Assembly: GCA_034231615.1 (NCBI GenBank)
Contig: CM067317.1
Coordinates: 48,675,376 to 48,739,375, forward strand
DNA from: Meghimatium bilineatum
Lineage: Eukaryota > Mollusca > Gastropoda > Stylommatophora > Philomycidae
Direction: 5' to 3'
DNA length: 64,000 nt
Below the pieces are notes generated by a model, which saw only the letters and a list, made by a program, of their open reading frames with translations, did not search any database and had not been told where the DNA came from. The translations under genes were made by a program, and so were the position numbers. Shown here piece after piece: positions 54,270 to 64,000 of the stretch; the first letter of the stretch is position 1, and each line of letters starts with the position of its first letter.

Positions 54270-54820
54270 ATGTTAACATGTTTTTATGACATCAAATCCC
54301 ACCCCCCCCCACACACACACACCACAAAAGTGGTACATTTACAAAAGAAAAACATAATTTGTTGTACATTTTTTAACATTATTTCAATATGAGACATTGT
54401 AATATGTGAATAGAAATGATGTAGTTGACGTCAACTTGTGTCAATTCCCCTCTTCCCACTGTCAACTTGTGTCAATCCATCTTTTCCCACTGTCAACTTG
54501 TGTCAATCCATCTCTTCCCACTGTCAACTTGTGTCAATCCATCTCTTCCCACTGTCAACTTGTGTCAATCCATCTCTTCCCATTGTCAACTTGTGGTAAT
54601 CACTCTCATCCCACTGTAAACTTTTGTCAATCCTCCTCTTCCCATTGTCAATTTTTGCCAAACCTCCCTCTTCCCATTGTCAATTTTTGCCAAACCTCCC
54701 TCTTCCCATTGTTAACTTGTGTCAATCCCCTTCTTCCAATTGTCAACAGCTGTCACAATTTGTTATACCCCACCCCCCTCACATTTGTAGACGTCATGAA
54801 TGTTATGGACATCCTCTAAT
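54270..54820 (-). repeat. dispersed GACGTC repeat, two ends around a derived array
   Basis: ATGACATCAAATCCCACC with C9 at the left, and TTGTCAACAGCTGTCACA, ACATTTGTAGACGTCATGAA, GTTATGGACATC at the right, match 12285-12640 and 13000-13090. The array at 54430 fills the middle. Confidence 0.55.
54430..54745. repeat. minisatellite, 31-bp period, ~10 copies
   Basis: The unit is CCACTGTCAACTTGTGTCAA followed by TCCATCTCTTC. Copies to the right vary (TTTTTGCCAAACCTCC). The TGTCAAC..TGTCAA..CCC words are those of the host dispersed repeat, so it probably arose from it. Confidence 0.92.
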
Positions 54821-55479
54821 AGATATAAGAAGAGACTGATAAATCAGCATGGAACTGGAACTGTCAGCAGCTACGTGCCGAGAGATTTATTTTAGGCAGA
54901 GATTGGTGCATTTACGGACTTGTTCGCTGACGACAACCTACACAGATAATTCTTAACTTAAACCCACAAACAAAGCAATTGAAGATGTAGTTCTAGCAAT
55001 GAATTTTGATAGTCACGTGAACAGATAGAAAAATTTACTGAAAGGGAGAGACACCAAAATAATATTAATAATAAGACCGCCAGGGTCATATGGGTGCCAA
55101 TCTGGGTACTTCAGCACCAAAAAAAATCTTCATACAACGCTATCCTCAGCCATTCAGAGGAGTGTAAAAACATAAACGTTCAGATCACCCCTAGATGTTA
55201 TCAATTCAGTAGTTTCTCCTATCCCATCTCCTTCTTGCAACCTCAACTGTTCCTTGCAAAATAATTTCAGAAAGCGTGTCGTGTCTCGTTGCATGTTCAA
55301 ACTAAACATGTTTATGAGATTTCAGTACTCTAAAAGTGGTTCATGATATCCCTGTAAGTTCGTTTATTTGCTGCCGGACAAAAAGACAAGACATCAGAAG
55401 AGAATTGCGACATGTAGAAATGTCTACATTTATTGACCACATTATTTAAACAGTATTTAGAAAAGTATGTGACAACAGG
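54821..55479. other. unannotated stretch
   Basis: No gene or array is recognisable. Confidence 0.4.
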
Positions 55480-55774
55480 CTAAACAAATGGGGAATAGTA
55501 TGTGACAACAGGCTAAACTAATGGGGAAAAAAAGGTGACAACAGGCTAAACTAATGGGGAAAAGTATGTGACAACAGGCAACATGCTAAACTAATGGGGA
55601 AAAGTATGTGACAACAGGCTAAACTAATGGGGAAAAGTATGTGACAACAGGCTAAACTAATGGGGGAAAAAAGGTGACAACAGGCTAAACTAATGGGGAA
55701 AAGTATGTGACAACAGGCAACAGGCTAAACTAATGGGGAAAAGTATGTGACAACAGGCTAAACTAATGGGGAAA
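55480..55774. repeat. minisatellite, ~33-bp period, ~9 copies, split by an insertion
   Basis: The unit is AGTATGTGACAACAGGCTAA followed by ACTAATGGGGAAA. Two copies have AAAAAGGTG, and two have an extra CAACAGG. One more unit lies at 57046-57078, beyond the insertion. Confidence 0.93.
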
Positions 55775-55781
55775 AGTATTT

Positions 55782-57038
55782 TCTTCTTCAGCGTTCGCTC
55801 TCATGTAACCACAACGAATGTTTCGTGTGATTTCCGCCGGGGAGCGTAAAGTACGTTGTGATGCAAGTTCCACAGTAGAACTTTGATTAATTGCACCCCG
55901 GTTGGCCACTTGTGGACAGGACGTTTGAGGTCCAGCACATCCGTTTTCGTCATGCCTTTAATTCGGGAAGGTCTCCCTAGCCCGCGATAACCTGTACATC
56001 TGTCGCCGGGAACGCTGGTGTGTAGTGCCTCTTCGCCAAGACGCTTGTCGAGCGCGTCTGGCACGAGGTGTTCCACCGTCTATGAACCCATCTCGTGCAA
56101 TTGGACGCACTCTGCCTGTGTCATCCGGGTACTGAACCGTTTCTCATCTGCGAGCCTGGTTCCGTATGAGGAAGAACTCGCCAGAAGAGTTGGACCCTGG
56201 CTCATTCGACCTCCTGCCCTAGGCGTCGTTCTCAGACATCGTGAACCCCTCGTCCAAGTTCGAGTCTCACACCACACATTTGAGAGCAAGGCGTTCTCGA
56301 GCTGGGCGACCGTGTCCCAATAGCGCCTGAGCCCATCAGGTACTGAATCCTTTCTCTCTGCAAGTGTATTTCCGATATAAGAAAGCTTGACAGTAGAGTT
56401 GGGCCAAGACTGTCATCGTTGCCCCTTTCTTGCCTAATCCCATCGGTACGGAACCCTTTCTCTTCGCGAGCATACTTCCGGTTTACGAAGGCTCGACATT
56501 AGAGTTAGGTCTTCTTGCTTTTCCGAACGCCCATGATTGGGTCTGGGTCTCTGTCTATAAGGAGCACAGGTAACTAGAAGCTCGCCTCGAGCTGACGGAG
56601 CTTGTATTTCCCATTTCTTAGGAACTTTCCACTTTCTATTTGCAGTTCGCGCTGCCCTCTAGCGCTGTTCTGCCCTTTCATTGTTTCATTGTACTCGGTA
56701 TGAAATCTATTTGTCTCGCCATGCATCTACGTTTACGTGCATTTTACATTGGCCTCCCCTCCAATGTTTGGACTGAACTGACTAGCTTCACTGTATGTCG
56801 ACAGTGTCGCTATATGTGGTGATGTCAGAGATATTTTCTGTCTCTTATGCAGTCAAATATCTTTCCATCTGCTACCTCCACATTCTTGGACACGACCCCA
56901 GATGATTTGGCCAGAATCAGCTGGAGCTGCTGTATTTCTGTTTCCAAGGTACACCCCGAGGAGGTACATTTGCGATCTTGGTTATCTGCTAACCCTGGGT
57001 CCGCCGAGAGTAATGCTTTCCCTTTGCACCCCGGGAAC
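55782..57038 (-). mobile_element. unclassified GC-rich insertion with the GAACGC..GAAGAAGAA tail
   Basis: This 1.26-kb block interrupts the 33-bp minisatellite, with AGTATTT on both sides (55775-55781, 57039-57045). On minus its end reads GAGAGCGAACGCTGAAGAAG, the SINE/LINE-type tail. GAAAACGGATGTGCTGG near the end resembles the SINE core. The rest has no match in the window and is much more GC-rich than its surroundings, which suggests coding origin or transfer from a captured gene. Confidence 0.6.
55801..56290 (-). pseudogene. unrecognised protein with ~70-residue repeats, one internal stop
   Basis: The minus strand is open from about 56420 to 55801 apart from a TAG at 56080-56082. Residues include WDTVAQLENALLSNVWCETR, RLADEKRFSTRMTQAECVQ, HLVPDALDKRLGEEALHTS and HKWPTGVQLIKVLLWNL. 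The phrase NTLAERKDSVPDGLR upstream resembles RLADEKRFSTRMTQ. A third version, MLAKRKGSVPMGLG, lies in another frame near 56470, so the protein seems built of repeats. I recognise no family. It might be an ORF of the mobile element or a captured host fragment. Confidence 0.3.
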
Positions 57039-57078
57039 AGTATTTGAAAACAGGCTAAACTAATGGGGAAAAGATCTA

Positions 57079-58029
57079 GCTATCAGGCGGAGCATGAGGA
57101 TACCATAGAAATGTATAGCATGGCATCAATGAAGCGAGGCTGTCGAGAGTAAAGTCCTATTTAGAGAAAATAAACAAGTAATCATTTTTCACGTTGTTGA
57201 TTATTGTCGTGATTTTCGTTAGTCACAAACCAAATGCATGGAAATAATAACAAATTAGCCTTCTAGGTTTTGTTTACTTAGTGTTGTCTTATAGTCTGTC
57301 CAAGGTATAAGACAATTGCAGCCTGTTAATTTTATTCGTATGTGTACTACTATTTTTACTGGCCAATCAAATTTATTTCAAATTTCTGCAAATGGTTGTC
57401 CAAGAACTCAGAAAAAAATATAAAATCTAGCTATCTTAGCATACGTATGTGGTTGCGTCTGTGGGTCTCACCAATGGCCCACTAGACATACCACCCATGC
57501 AACAGAAAACCTTAGTGGATGACATGCCGTTATATTGAGGTTATCTTCTTATAGGTAAATGCAAATAAAGTAAATATGTTACTATATCAATATAAAATAA
57601 TAAAATATAGAAAATAACAATAAATAAAAGGAACAAACACAACAGTCAACGTGTCGGTCCAATTGAGACCTTTAAAGACAACAAAAACAGTTACGAACAA
57701 AAGACCTAACGAATATAAACAAAATGGATCTCTCCCACCAGGAAATCAACAAAAAGCTGCACCAGATCCAGTGCAACACAATTCCAACAAGTGCACATCG
57801 ATGCGTTCAACATGTCTAAACTATGAAATTCCCAAACATGAAAGACGCAGAACCAAAGAAAAGGGGACACCAAACAGCACTGCCAAGAACGGGGAGGGGG
57901 GCAAGTGGGCAACGGGAAACAAAAGGGGAAAGGACAGAGAATGACAATACACGTAGGAGCGGGGGGGGGCACAAATAGACAAAGGGAACACAGAAATATG
58001 CAAAGAAGAATATAATTTGACAGCACATG
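57079..58029. other. unannotated stretch with a weak 97-codon frame
   Basis: A plus frame at 57651-57944 is rich in Lys, Asn and Thr and has no motif. A G9 run lies at 57961. No RNA gene or array is seen. Confidence 0.35.
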
Positions 58030-58799
<770 letters not shown>

Positions 58800-58809
58800 A
58801 TACACATGC

Positions 58810-59418
58810 TTGAGGAGGTGAATACCTTCAAATACCTCGGATCCAGTATATGCAGCGATGGTAAATGCAAAACAGAACTAAAAATAATGCTGTGGATGGC
58901 TTTAGCGTCCTTCTCAAGGCTAACTGTGATTTGGAAAAGCAACATCAGTGTTGGAGTGAAAATCAAACTGTATAAGTCGCTGGTGCTTTCTGTTGTGTTC
59001 TATGGTTGTGAGAGTTGGACACTCACTGCGGACATGGAGAGAAGATTACAGGCTTTCGAGTATAAATACGACAGAAGAATTCTACGAATTTTCTATAGGG
59101 AACATAAGACCAATGTGTACGTAAGAAATAAAGTAGAGATGTGTGCAGGTGTCCAGGAGCCATTGCTTTCAATAGTGAAACGACGAAAACTAGCATGGTT
59201 CGGACATGTATGCAGGCACGATTCCTTGTCAAAAACAATACTGCAGGGAACTGTCGAGGGTGGATGAAGCAGAGGAAGACAAATAAAGACATGGACAGAC
59301 AACATCAAGGAATGGACAGGGCAAGATATTTCCACACTCATCCGCATCGCTGATGATAGAATTCTCTGGAGGACTCTGTGTGCTGAAGCATCCAATGTGG
59401 TACCCCTACGACCCTGAA
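58810..59418 (+). pseudogene. RTE-like RT C-terminal region
   Basis: The frame reads [54 protein letters not shown] and RRKLAWFGHVCRHDSLSKTI, then LQGTVEGG and a TGA at 59265. It then continues in frame with GRQIKTWTDNIKEWTGQDIS and RILWRTLCAEASNVVPLRP to the natural stop. It lacks the endonuclease and the catalytic RT core. The blocks correspond one to one with the C-terminus of the copy at 2821. Confidence 0.85.
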
Positions 59419-59447
59419 GGGTTATGGGTTTATTGATTGATTGATTG
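58810..59447 (+). mobile_element. 5'-truncated RTE-like tail with (TTGA)n end and 10-bp target duplication
   Basis: ATACACATGC occurs at 58800-58809 and 59448-59457, directly at the two ends. The 3' end is a short TTGATTGATTGA run after the stop codon. The related dispersed repeat at 43600 has the site without an insertion. Confidence 0.85.
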
Positions 59448-59521
59448 ATACACATGCATTCACATAAACATTTTCTCACATTAATAAATATAACATGAAC
59501 ATTCGCACACATAGAGATATG

Positions 59522-59839
59522 TCATGTGATGTATTCCTTCCAGAACGTTGTCTTCCCAATGAACTCTCTGAACCTCTCTCTGTCTTGGGCGATGTGGCTT
59601 GCATTTTCTAGCGATGTATTCATATTATCTTTAATGTCGTCAGTCCATCGTCTTCTTGGTCTGCCCCTTCTCCTCTTTCCAGGTACTCTTCCCTCCATTA
59701 TTTGTCTTTCTAAACAGTTATGTCTCTTTATATGACCAAACAGGCGTAGTTTTCTTTTTGTTATTGTGTTTAGTAACCAACATTCTGGAATATTCAGTGT
59801 GTTTATAATATAGATATATACATGTATTATTATACCCAT
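59522..59839 (-). pseudogene. RTE-like RT tail, third variant
   Basis: The minus frame reads ITKRKLRLFGHIKRHNCLER, QIMEGRVPGKRRRGRPRRRW and TDDIKDNMNTSLENASHIAQ, ending at 59522. It is intact but holds only the last ~90 residues of the polyprotein. It differs enough from 58810 and 2821 to be a separate subfamily. Confidence 0.8.
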
Positions 59840-59989
59840 TCGTTCACATGAAGATATTTGTTGGTCATCCTCCGATATATGGGTTATTTATATTATCTTC
59901 ATATAGAAGCTTCATGGCATGTCATCTATACAATTGTGCGTTTATTTTGTTGTTTAAATGTGTTTCATGTTTACCTGAATATATAGATT

Positions 59990-60405
59990 GGGAGGGAGCC
60001 AGAGATGTACTGTGCAGCGCTGGGGTGGAGGAAACTGACAGCACTGTTTTTTTTCCTATGGCTTAGACCCATCATAGAGGCACAGTGACTCAGGACGTGA
60101 CAATCCTTTTGACTTGAACATTCGGTTGCATGCCTGGAGCAATAGAGAAGTTTGGCATAACCAGTAGTCAATTGGTGGCGGGGAATGAGCACAGTGAACT
60201 CTATCTTGACTACAATGGCTAGGAGCAGTGCATAGGTTGAAACCTACCTTCCTGGAGGTGTGACAGTTATTCTCTGGCTCTGTCCCGGGGTGGGCCGAAA
60301 GTCCACATAATTCCCAGCAATATAATGCCATTTAATGGTATTAGGTCACAGGGCATGAGCCCATGAACCGCTGGATCAGCTACCAACCAACCAACCAACC
60401 AACCA
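59990..60405 (+). mobile_element. possible unclassified retroposon with (ACCA)n tail
   Basis: A block of more balanced composition than its surroundings (GGGAGGGAGCCAGAGATGTA to CCGCTGGATCAGCTACC) ends in five ACCA units. The tail suggests a retroposon 3' end. No frame, A/B box or target duplication is evident. Confidence 0.35.
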
Positions 60406-60529
60406 GCTATCTTAGCCAAGCTGTAGATTGCAACATAGCGACAAGGAAAAATATACCACGTCCACAGTTGAAGTTTTGGATAATCTTCGACAACTACTTC
60501 CACATCTTTTTTGACTAATAAAAACCTAG

Positions 60530-60845
60530 CTGTAAAAATAAATCTCCGGGCATATTTTTGTAGTAAAACCTAGCTGTAAAAATAAATCTCCGGGCATATT
60601 TTAGTAGTAAAACTTAGCTGTAAAAATGAATCTCCGGGCATATTTTAGTAGTAAAACTTAGCTGTAAAAATGAATCTCCGGGCATATTTTAGTAGTAAAA
60701 CCTAGCTGTAAAAATTAATCTCCGGGTATATTTTAGTAGTAAAACTTAGCTGTAAAAATGAATATCCGGGCATATTTTAGTAGTAAAACTTAACTGTAAA
60801 AATGAATCTCCGGGTATATTCTAGTAGTAAATCTTAGCTTAGTTT
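60530..60845. repeat. minisatellite, 44-bp period, ~7 copies
   Basis: The unit is AACCTAGCTGTAAAAATAAA followed by TCTCCGGGCATATTTTAGTA. Variants are few and scattered. Confidence 0.94.
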
Positions 60846-61309
60846 CTTAATCCGACCTGCAAACAAAAAATGATTGCCCACATTTGCTATACAACATTGG
60901 TCGTCTACGTCTACAGCAGCACAACAATAATAATTTAAAATCGAAAACGCACCTACAACAATTGACGAATTTCTCCAGTTAATATTCCTGAAATTGGAGA
61001 CTTTTCCCTCTCAACTCAACAAGGGACTCTCCCACGCTGGATGACCTGAATTCTAGGAAATCGGTGATCGATATTAATATAGTATGGAATATACCTGTTT
61101 GAAAACGGCCTTCATATTATTGACATCCGCTGTCTGAAGATTCATATTTTCATTCATTTACAAAAATGCCGTGTTGTCATTCTGAGAAAACATGTAGACT
61201 GAGAAAAAATCTAGTAGTTTAATGAAAATGATTTCATTATTTATGGGTAAACCGTGCTTTGTGGGTACGGTTATGCATCGAAAATATATAATTATATTTG
61301 GTGCATTAC
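60846..61309. other. unannotated stretch
   Basis: No gene, RNA or array is visible. Confidence 0.4.
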
Positions 61310-62370
61310 TCTCTCAAACTGATCTCTCCATATCATCTGACTGTCACAAACTACTTGCTCCGTCCTCTCTGACTCTCACAAACTAGTTACTCCGTCCTCT
61401 CTGACTCTCACAAACTAGTTACTCCGTCCTCTCTGACTCTCACAAACTAATCACTCCGTCCTCTCTGACTCTCACAAACTAGTCAATCTGTCCGGGAAAG
61501 TAAAGTAGATTTTCTCAGTATGATGCAAGTCTTTAAAAAGCCGTCCCCAAAAATGTATTTTGATTCTGATGTAGCCGCGTTTCTTCACCATATCGCTGCA
61601 TGGCTCTGGCTCTGTCCACCCTGACTCTCTCACAGTATCTAGTCGCTCTATTCACCCTGACTCTCCCTCACAAACTTGTCGATCTGTCCACCCCAACTCT
61701 CCCACATAATCTAGCAGCTCTGTCCTATCTGAATCTCTCTCAAACTAGTAGACCTGTCCTCCATGACTCTCTCACAAACTAGTAGACATGTCCTCCATGA
61801 CTCACTCACAAACTAGTAGATCTGTCATCCATGACTCTCTCACAAACTAGTAGATCTGTCCTCCATGACTCTCTCACAAACTAGTAGACATGTCCTCCAT
61901 GACTCTCTCACAAACTAGTAGACATGTCCTCCATGACTCACTCACAAACTAGTAGACCTGTCATCCATGACTCTCTCACAAACTAGTAGACCTGTCCTCC
62001 ATGACTCTCTCACAAACTAGTAGACGTCCTCCATGACTCTCTCACAAACTAGTAGACCTGTCATCCATGACTCTCTCACAAACTAGTAGACCTGTCATCC
62101 ATGACTCTCTCACAAACTAGTAGACGTGTCCTCCATGACTCTCTCACAAACTAGTAGACCTGTCCTCCATGACTCTCTCACAAACTAGTCGATATATATT
62201 CCCTGACTCTCTCACAAATTAGTCGATATATATTCTCTGACTCACAAACTAGTCGATCTGTCCTCCCTGACTCACAAACTAGTCGATCTATACTCCCTGA
62301 CTCTCTCACGGACTAGTCGATCAATACTCCCTGACTCCCTCACAAACTAGTCGATCAATACTCCCTGACT
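61310..62370. repeat. satellite, 32-34-bp period, ~30 copies in two blocks
   Basis: Units contain GACTCTCTCACAAACTAGTA and GACCTGTCCTCCAT in the main block (61610-62370), and CTCTGACTCTCACAAACTAG and TTACTCCGTCC in the left block (61310-61490). Each has ACTAGT. About 110 bp of other sequence (61493-61600) separates the blocks. Right-edge units have TCGATATATATTCCC. Confidence 0.94.
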
Positions 62371-62394
62371 CATAATCTAATAGATTTATGCTAT

Positions 62395-62600
62395 AAAGGA
62401 AAGCTGGGGGCTTTCTCTGTGGACTGAGAAAATAAAGGTCACTTTTCCATAGCAGACGACACGACATGTGCAGGAAGGAACTTGATTGTACCTCCGAAAT
62501 AAAAAATCCTGTTCTAACCGTATTGAACCTGGGACCTCAAGTGTACATGAACGACGCTCTAACAACACGGCGATGCGCTCTATGCAATCCAAGCACGATT
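62395..62600 (-). mobile_element. tRNA-derived SINE, family 2, second copy
   Basis: It shares GACATGTGCAGGAAGGA, TTGATTGTACCTCCGAA and TTCTAACCGT with 15720-15940. On minus, GGTCCCAGGTTCAATACGG carries a B-box-like GGTTCAATACGG, and GCGCATCGCCGTGTTGTTAG is in the A-box position. Confidence 0.65.
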
Positions 62601-62708
62601 GGATGATTTCAACCATGTCAACACTGATATCTTATACAAAATATACGTTCAAATATGAAGTAACAAATAGCTGCAATAACGCCCTTGTGGTGTCGAAGCT
62701 TAAGGGGA

Positions 62709-62945
62709 TGAAAGAAAAGAATAGCAACACTATTTACCTTCAAGGCCTGTCATAAGAGGCGACTAAGGAGGTTTTGAGGTGGAATTGGATACCCCATCCC
62801 ATATAGGGTCTACGTGACATATAAGTACTGCTGGTCAGATATGTCAGGATGAAAGGCGCATATATCACAGCTAAGCTGTAAACTATGACATAACGAATAT
62901 CGTTTTACGGATTACATTCTGCTAACTTGCAGGAGGTTGAGAACC
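62709..62945 (+). mobile_element. SINE-like element, main family, diverged copy
   Basis: AAAGAATAGCAACACTATTT, GGCGACTAAGGAGGTTTTGA, CCCATCCCATATAGGGTC and TTGCAGGAGGTTGAGAACCA occur in order. The GAA tail is lost. Confidence 0.82.
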
Positions 62946-63334
62946 AACGGTCAATAGATGCATAAAATATAGTTTAAGTACACGGTCAATAGCGACAACG
63001 GCAGACATGAAATATAGTTTAAGTACACGATCATTAGCGACAGTGGACATACATAAAATATAGTTTAAATACACGTTAAAAACGACAGCAGTCATATTTT
63101 AATTATAGTCCTACAATTAATAGCTGCAGCTAGCATAACTTTATTTCGAACTCAGAAGCTGCAGCACACCTGGCTTAAAGTCGCTGCAGCCAGCCTATTT
63201 TAATTACACAGCCATAATCTGCAGCTAACAGCTTAATAGTACATCCACTATCTGCACATCATTAAGTTATTCCCGTTCTCTTCAATACCCACTAATTATA
63301 TTGCTATATAAAGACCTACATTGAGGACGAAGCT
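62946..63334. repeat. three ~50-bp degenerate repeats, then unannotated sequence
   Basis: ATAAAATATAGTTTAAGTAC and ACGGTCAATAGCGACA recur at about 62950, 63010 and 63060. The following 250 bp hold GCTGCAGC-type palindromes and no gene. Confidence 0.6.
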
Positions 63335-63895
63335 TTACTACACTTGATAACTCTTCTCTCACGCCACGCAAAAGTAAATTGATAGATCTTCTCTCATGGC
63401 CGCGCAAAAGTAAACTTGATAACTATTCTCTCATGGCCATGCAAAAGTAAATTGATAACTCTTCTCTCATGGCCATGCAAATTGTAAAAGTAAATTTGAT
63501 AACTCTTCACTCATGGCCACGCAATAGTAAATTGATAGATCTTCTCTCATGGCCGCGCAAAAGTAAACTTGATAACTATTCTCTCATGGCCATGCAAAAG
63601 TAAATTGATAACTCTTCTCTCATGGCCATGCAAATTGTAAAAGTAAATTTGATAACTCTTCACTCATGGCCACGCAATAGTAAATTGATAGATTTTCTCT
63701 CATGGCCATGCAAAAGTAAATTGATCGATTTTCTCTCATGGTCATGTAAAAGTAAATTGATCGATTTTCTCTCATGGTCATGTAAAAGTAAATTGATCGA
63801 TTTTCTCTCATGGTCATGTAAAAGTAAATTGATCGATTTTCTCTCATGGTCATGTAAAAGTAAATTGATCGATTTTCTCTCATGGTCATGTAAAA
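63335..63895. repeat. satellite, ~36-bp units, ~16 copies, with a ~154-bp higher-order unit on the left
   Basis: The unit is GTAAATTGATCGATTTTCTC followed by TCATGGTCATGTAAAA. In 63379-63690 four distinct variants (GATAGATCTT, AACTATTC, AACTCTTC, AACTCTTCAC) repeat in the same order twice. From 63690 one variant with TCATGT is amplified alone. The 36-bp period leaves frames open on both strands. Confidence 0.94.
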
Positions 63896-63931
63896 GACTC
63901 ACGACCACTGCGAATAAACGACATTAAAATA

Positions 63932-64000
63932 TTGGTAGCGTATCCTATTCAGGACGTAGCCATCAACCCAGCATTTTTTGGCTATACTGATTTTCTAAGA
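63932..64000 (-). mobile_element. SINE family 3, 3' part, cut by the window end
   Basis: GGTAGCGTATCCTATTCAGG, ACGTAGCCAT and CCCAGCATTTTTTGG match the 3' body of the copy at 42598. Its tRNA-like head should lie beyond position 64000. Confidence 0.6.

Noticed and set aside
57651..57944. 97-codon Lys/Asn-rich ORF
   Set aside because: Low complexity, no motif, no homologous context and no splice signals.

Overview
The window looks like a gene-poor, repeat-saturated stretch of a metazoan nuclear genome. It holds non-LTR retrotransposons of animal type (a single-ORF endonuclease-RT-RNase H element and several RTE-like elements), tRNA-derived SINEs, a ZMYM/TTF-type hAT transposon, Penelope-like ribozyme remnants and about 40 minisatellite arrays. 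There is no operon structure and no bacterial signal. The mixture fits a lophotrochozoan, and my best guess is a mollusc. That is an impression from the element types, not a proven assignment. I recognise no host protein-coding gene with confidence.

Layout: 0-7.5 kb has a SINE, minisatellites, a 5'-truncated RTE copy with a perfect 16-bp target duplication, and a 26-bp satellite facing an inverted version of itself. 7.5-15.4 kb has one doubtful Cys-rich exon candidate, AT-rich degenerate repeats, a two-copy terminal-inverted-repeat element lodged in a dead RT, and four minisatellites. 15.4-26.8 kb has SINEs and a 4.05-kb near-intact LINE inserted in a 35-bp minisatellite, then a decayed sister LINE interrupted by a foldback SINE. 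26.8-33 kb has RT tails, a tRNA-SINE and two large satellites (68 bp and 46 bp). 33-43 kb has a SINE, an internally deleted hAT, a 31-bp satellite carrying a second foldback SINE, and more arrays. 43-51.5 kb has decayed RTs and SINE sequence, parts of which are themselves amplified into tandem arrays. 51.5-64 kb has an RTE copy missing its 3' end, an unknown GC-rich insertion, a long AT microsatellite with a nested RTE tail, and further arrays.

The most interesting finding is at the 5' end of the LINE at 18058. The first 75 bases fold on paper into the nested double pseudoknot of an HDV-like self-cleaving ribozyme, starting on the first base after the target-site duplication. The diverged sister copy at 23501 keeps every helix, with a covarying pair in P3. 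The dispersed SINE family appears to combine a motif from this LINE's 5' leader with the LINE's 3' GAA-rich tail, so it is probably a parasite of it, like ingi/RIME in trypanosomes.

A second theme is that transposon copies seed minisatellites. A 43-bp array is the SINE tail segment repeated about 37 times, a 28-bp and a 32-bp array are pieces of RTE reverse-transcriptase coding sequence, and a 31-bp array grows out of another dispersed repeat. A third is a foldback SINE family whose two arms are divergent tRNA-like promoters, with target duplications of 12 and 16 bp.
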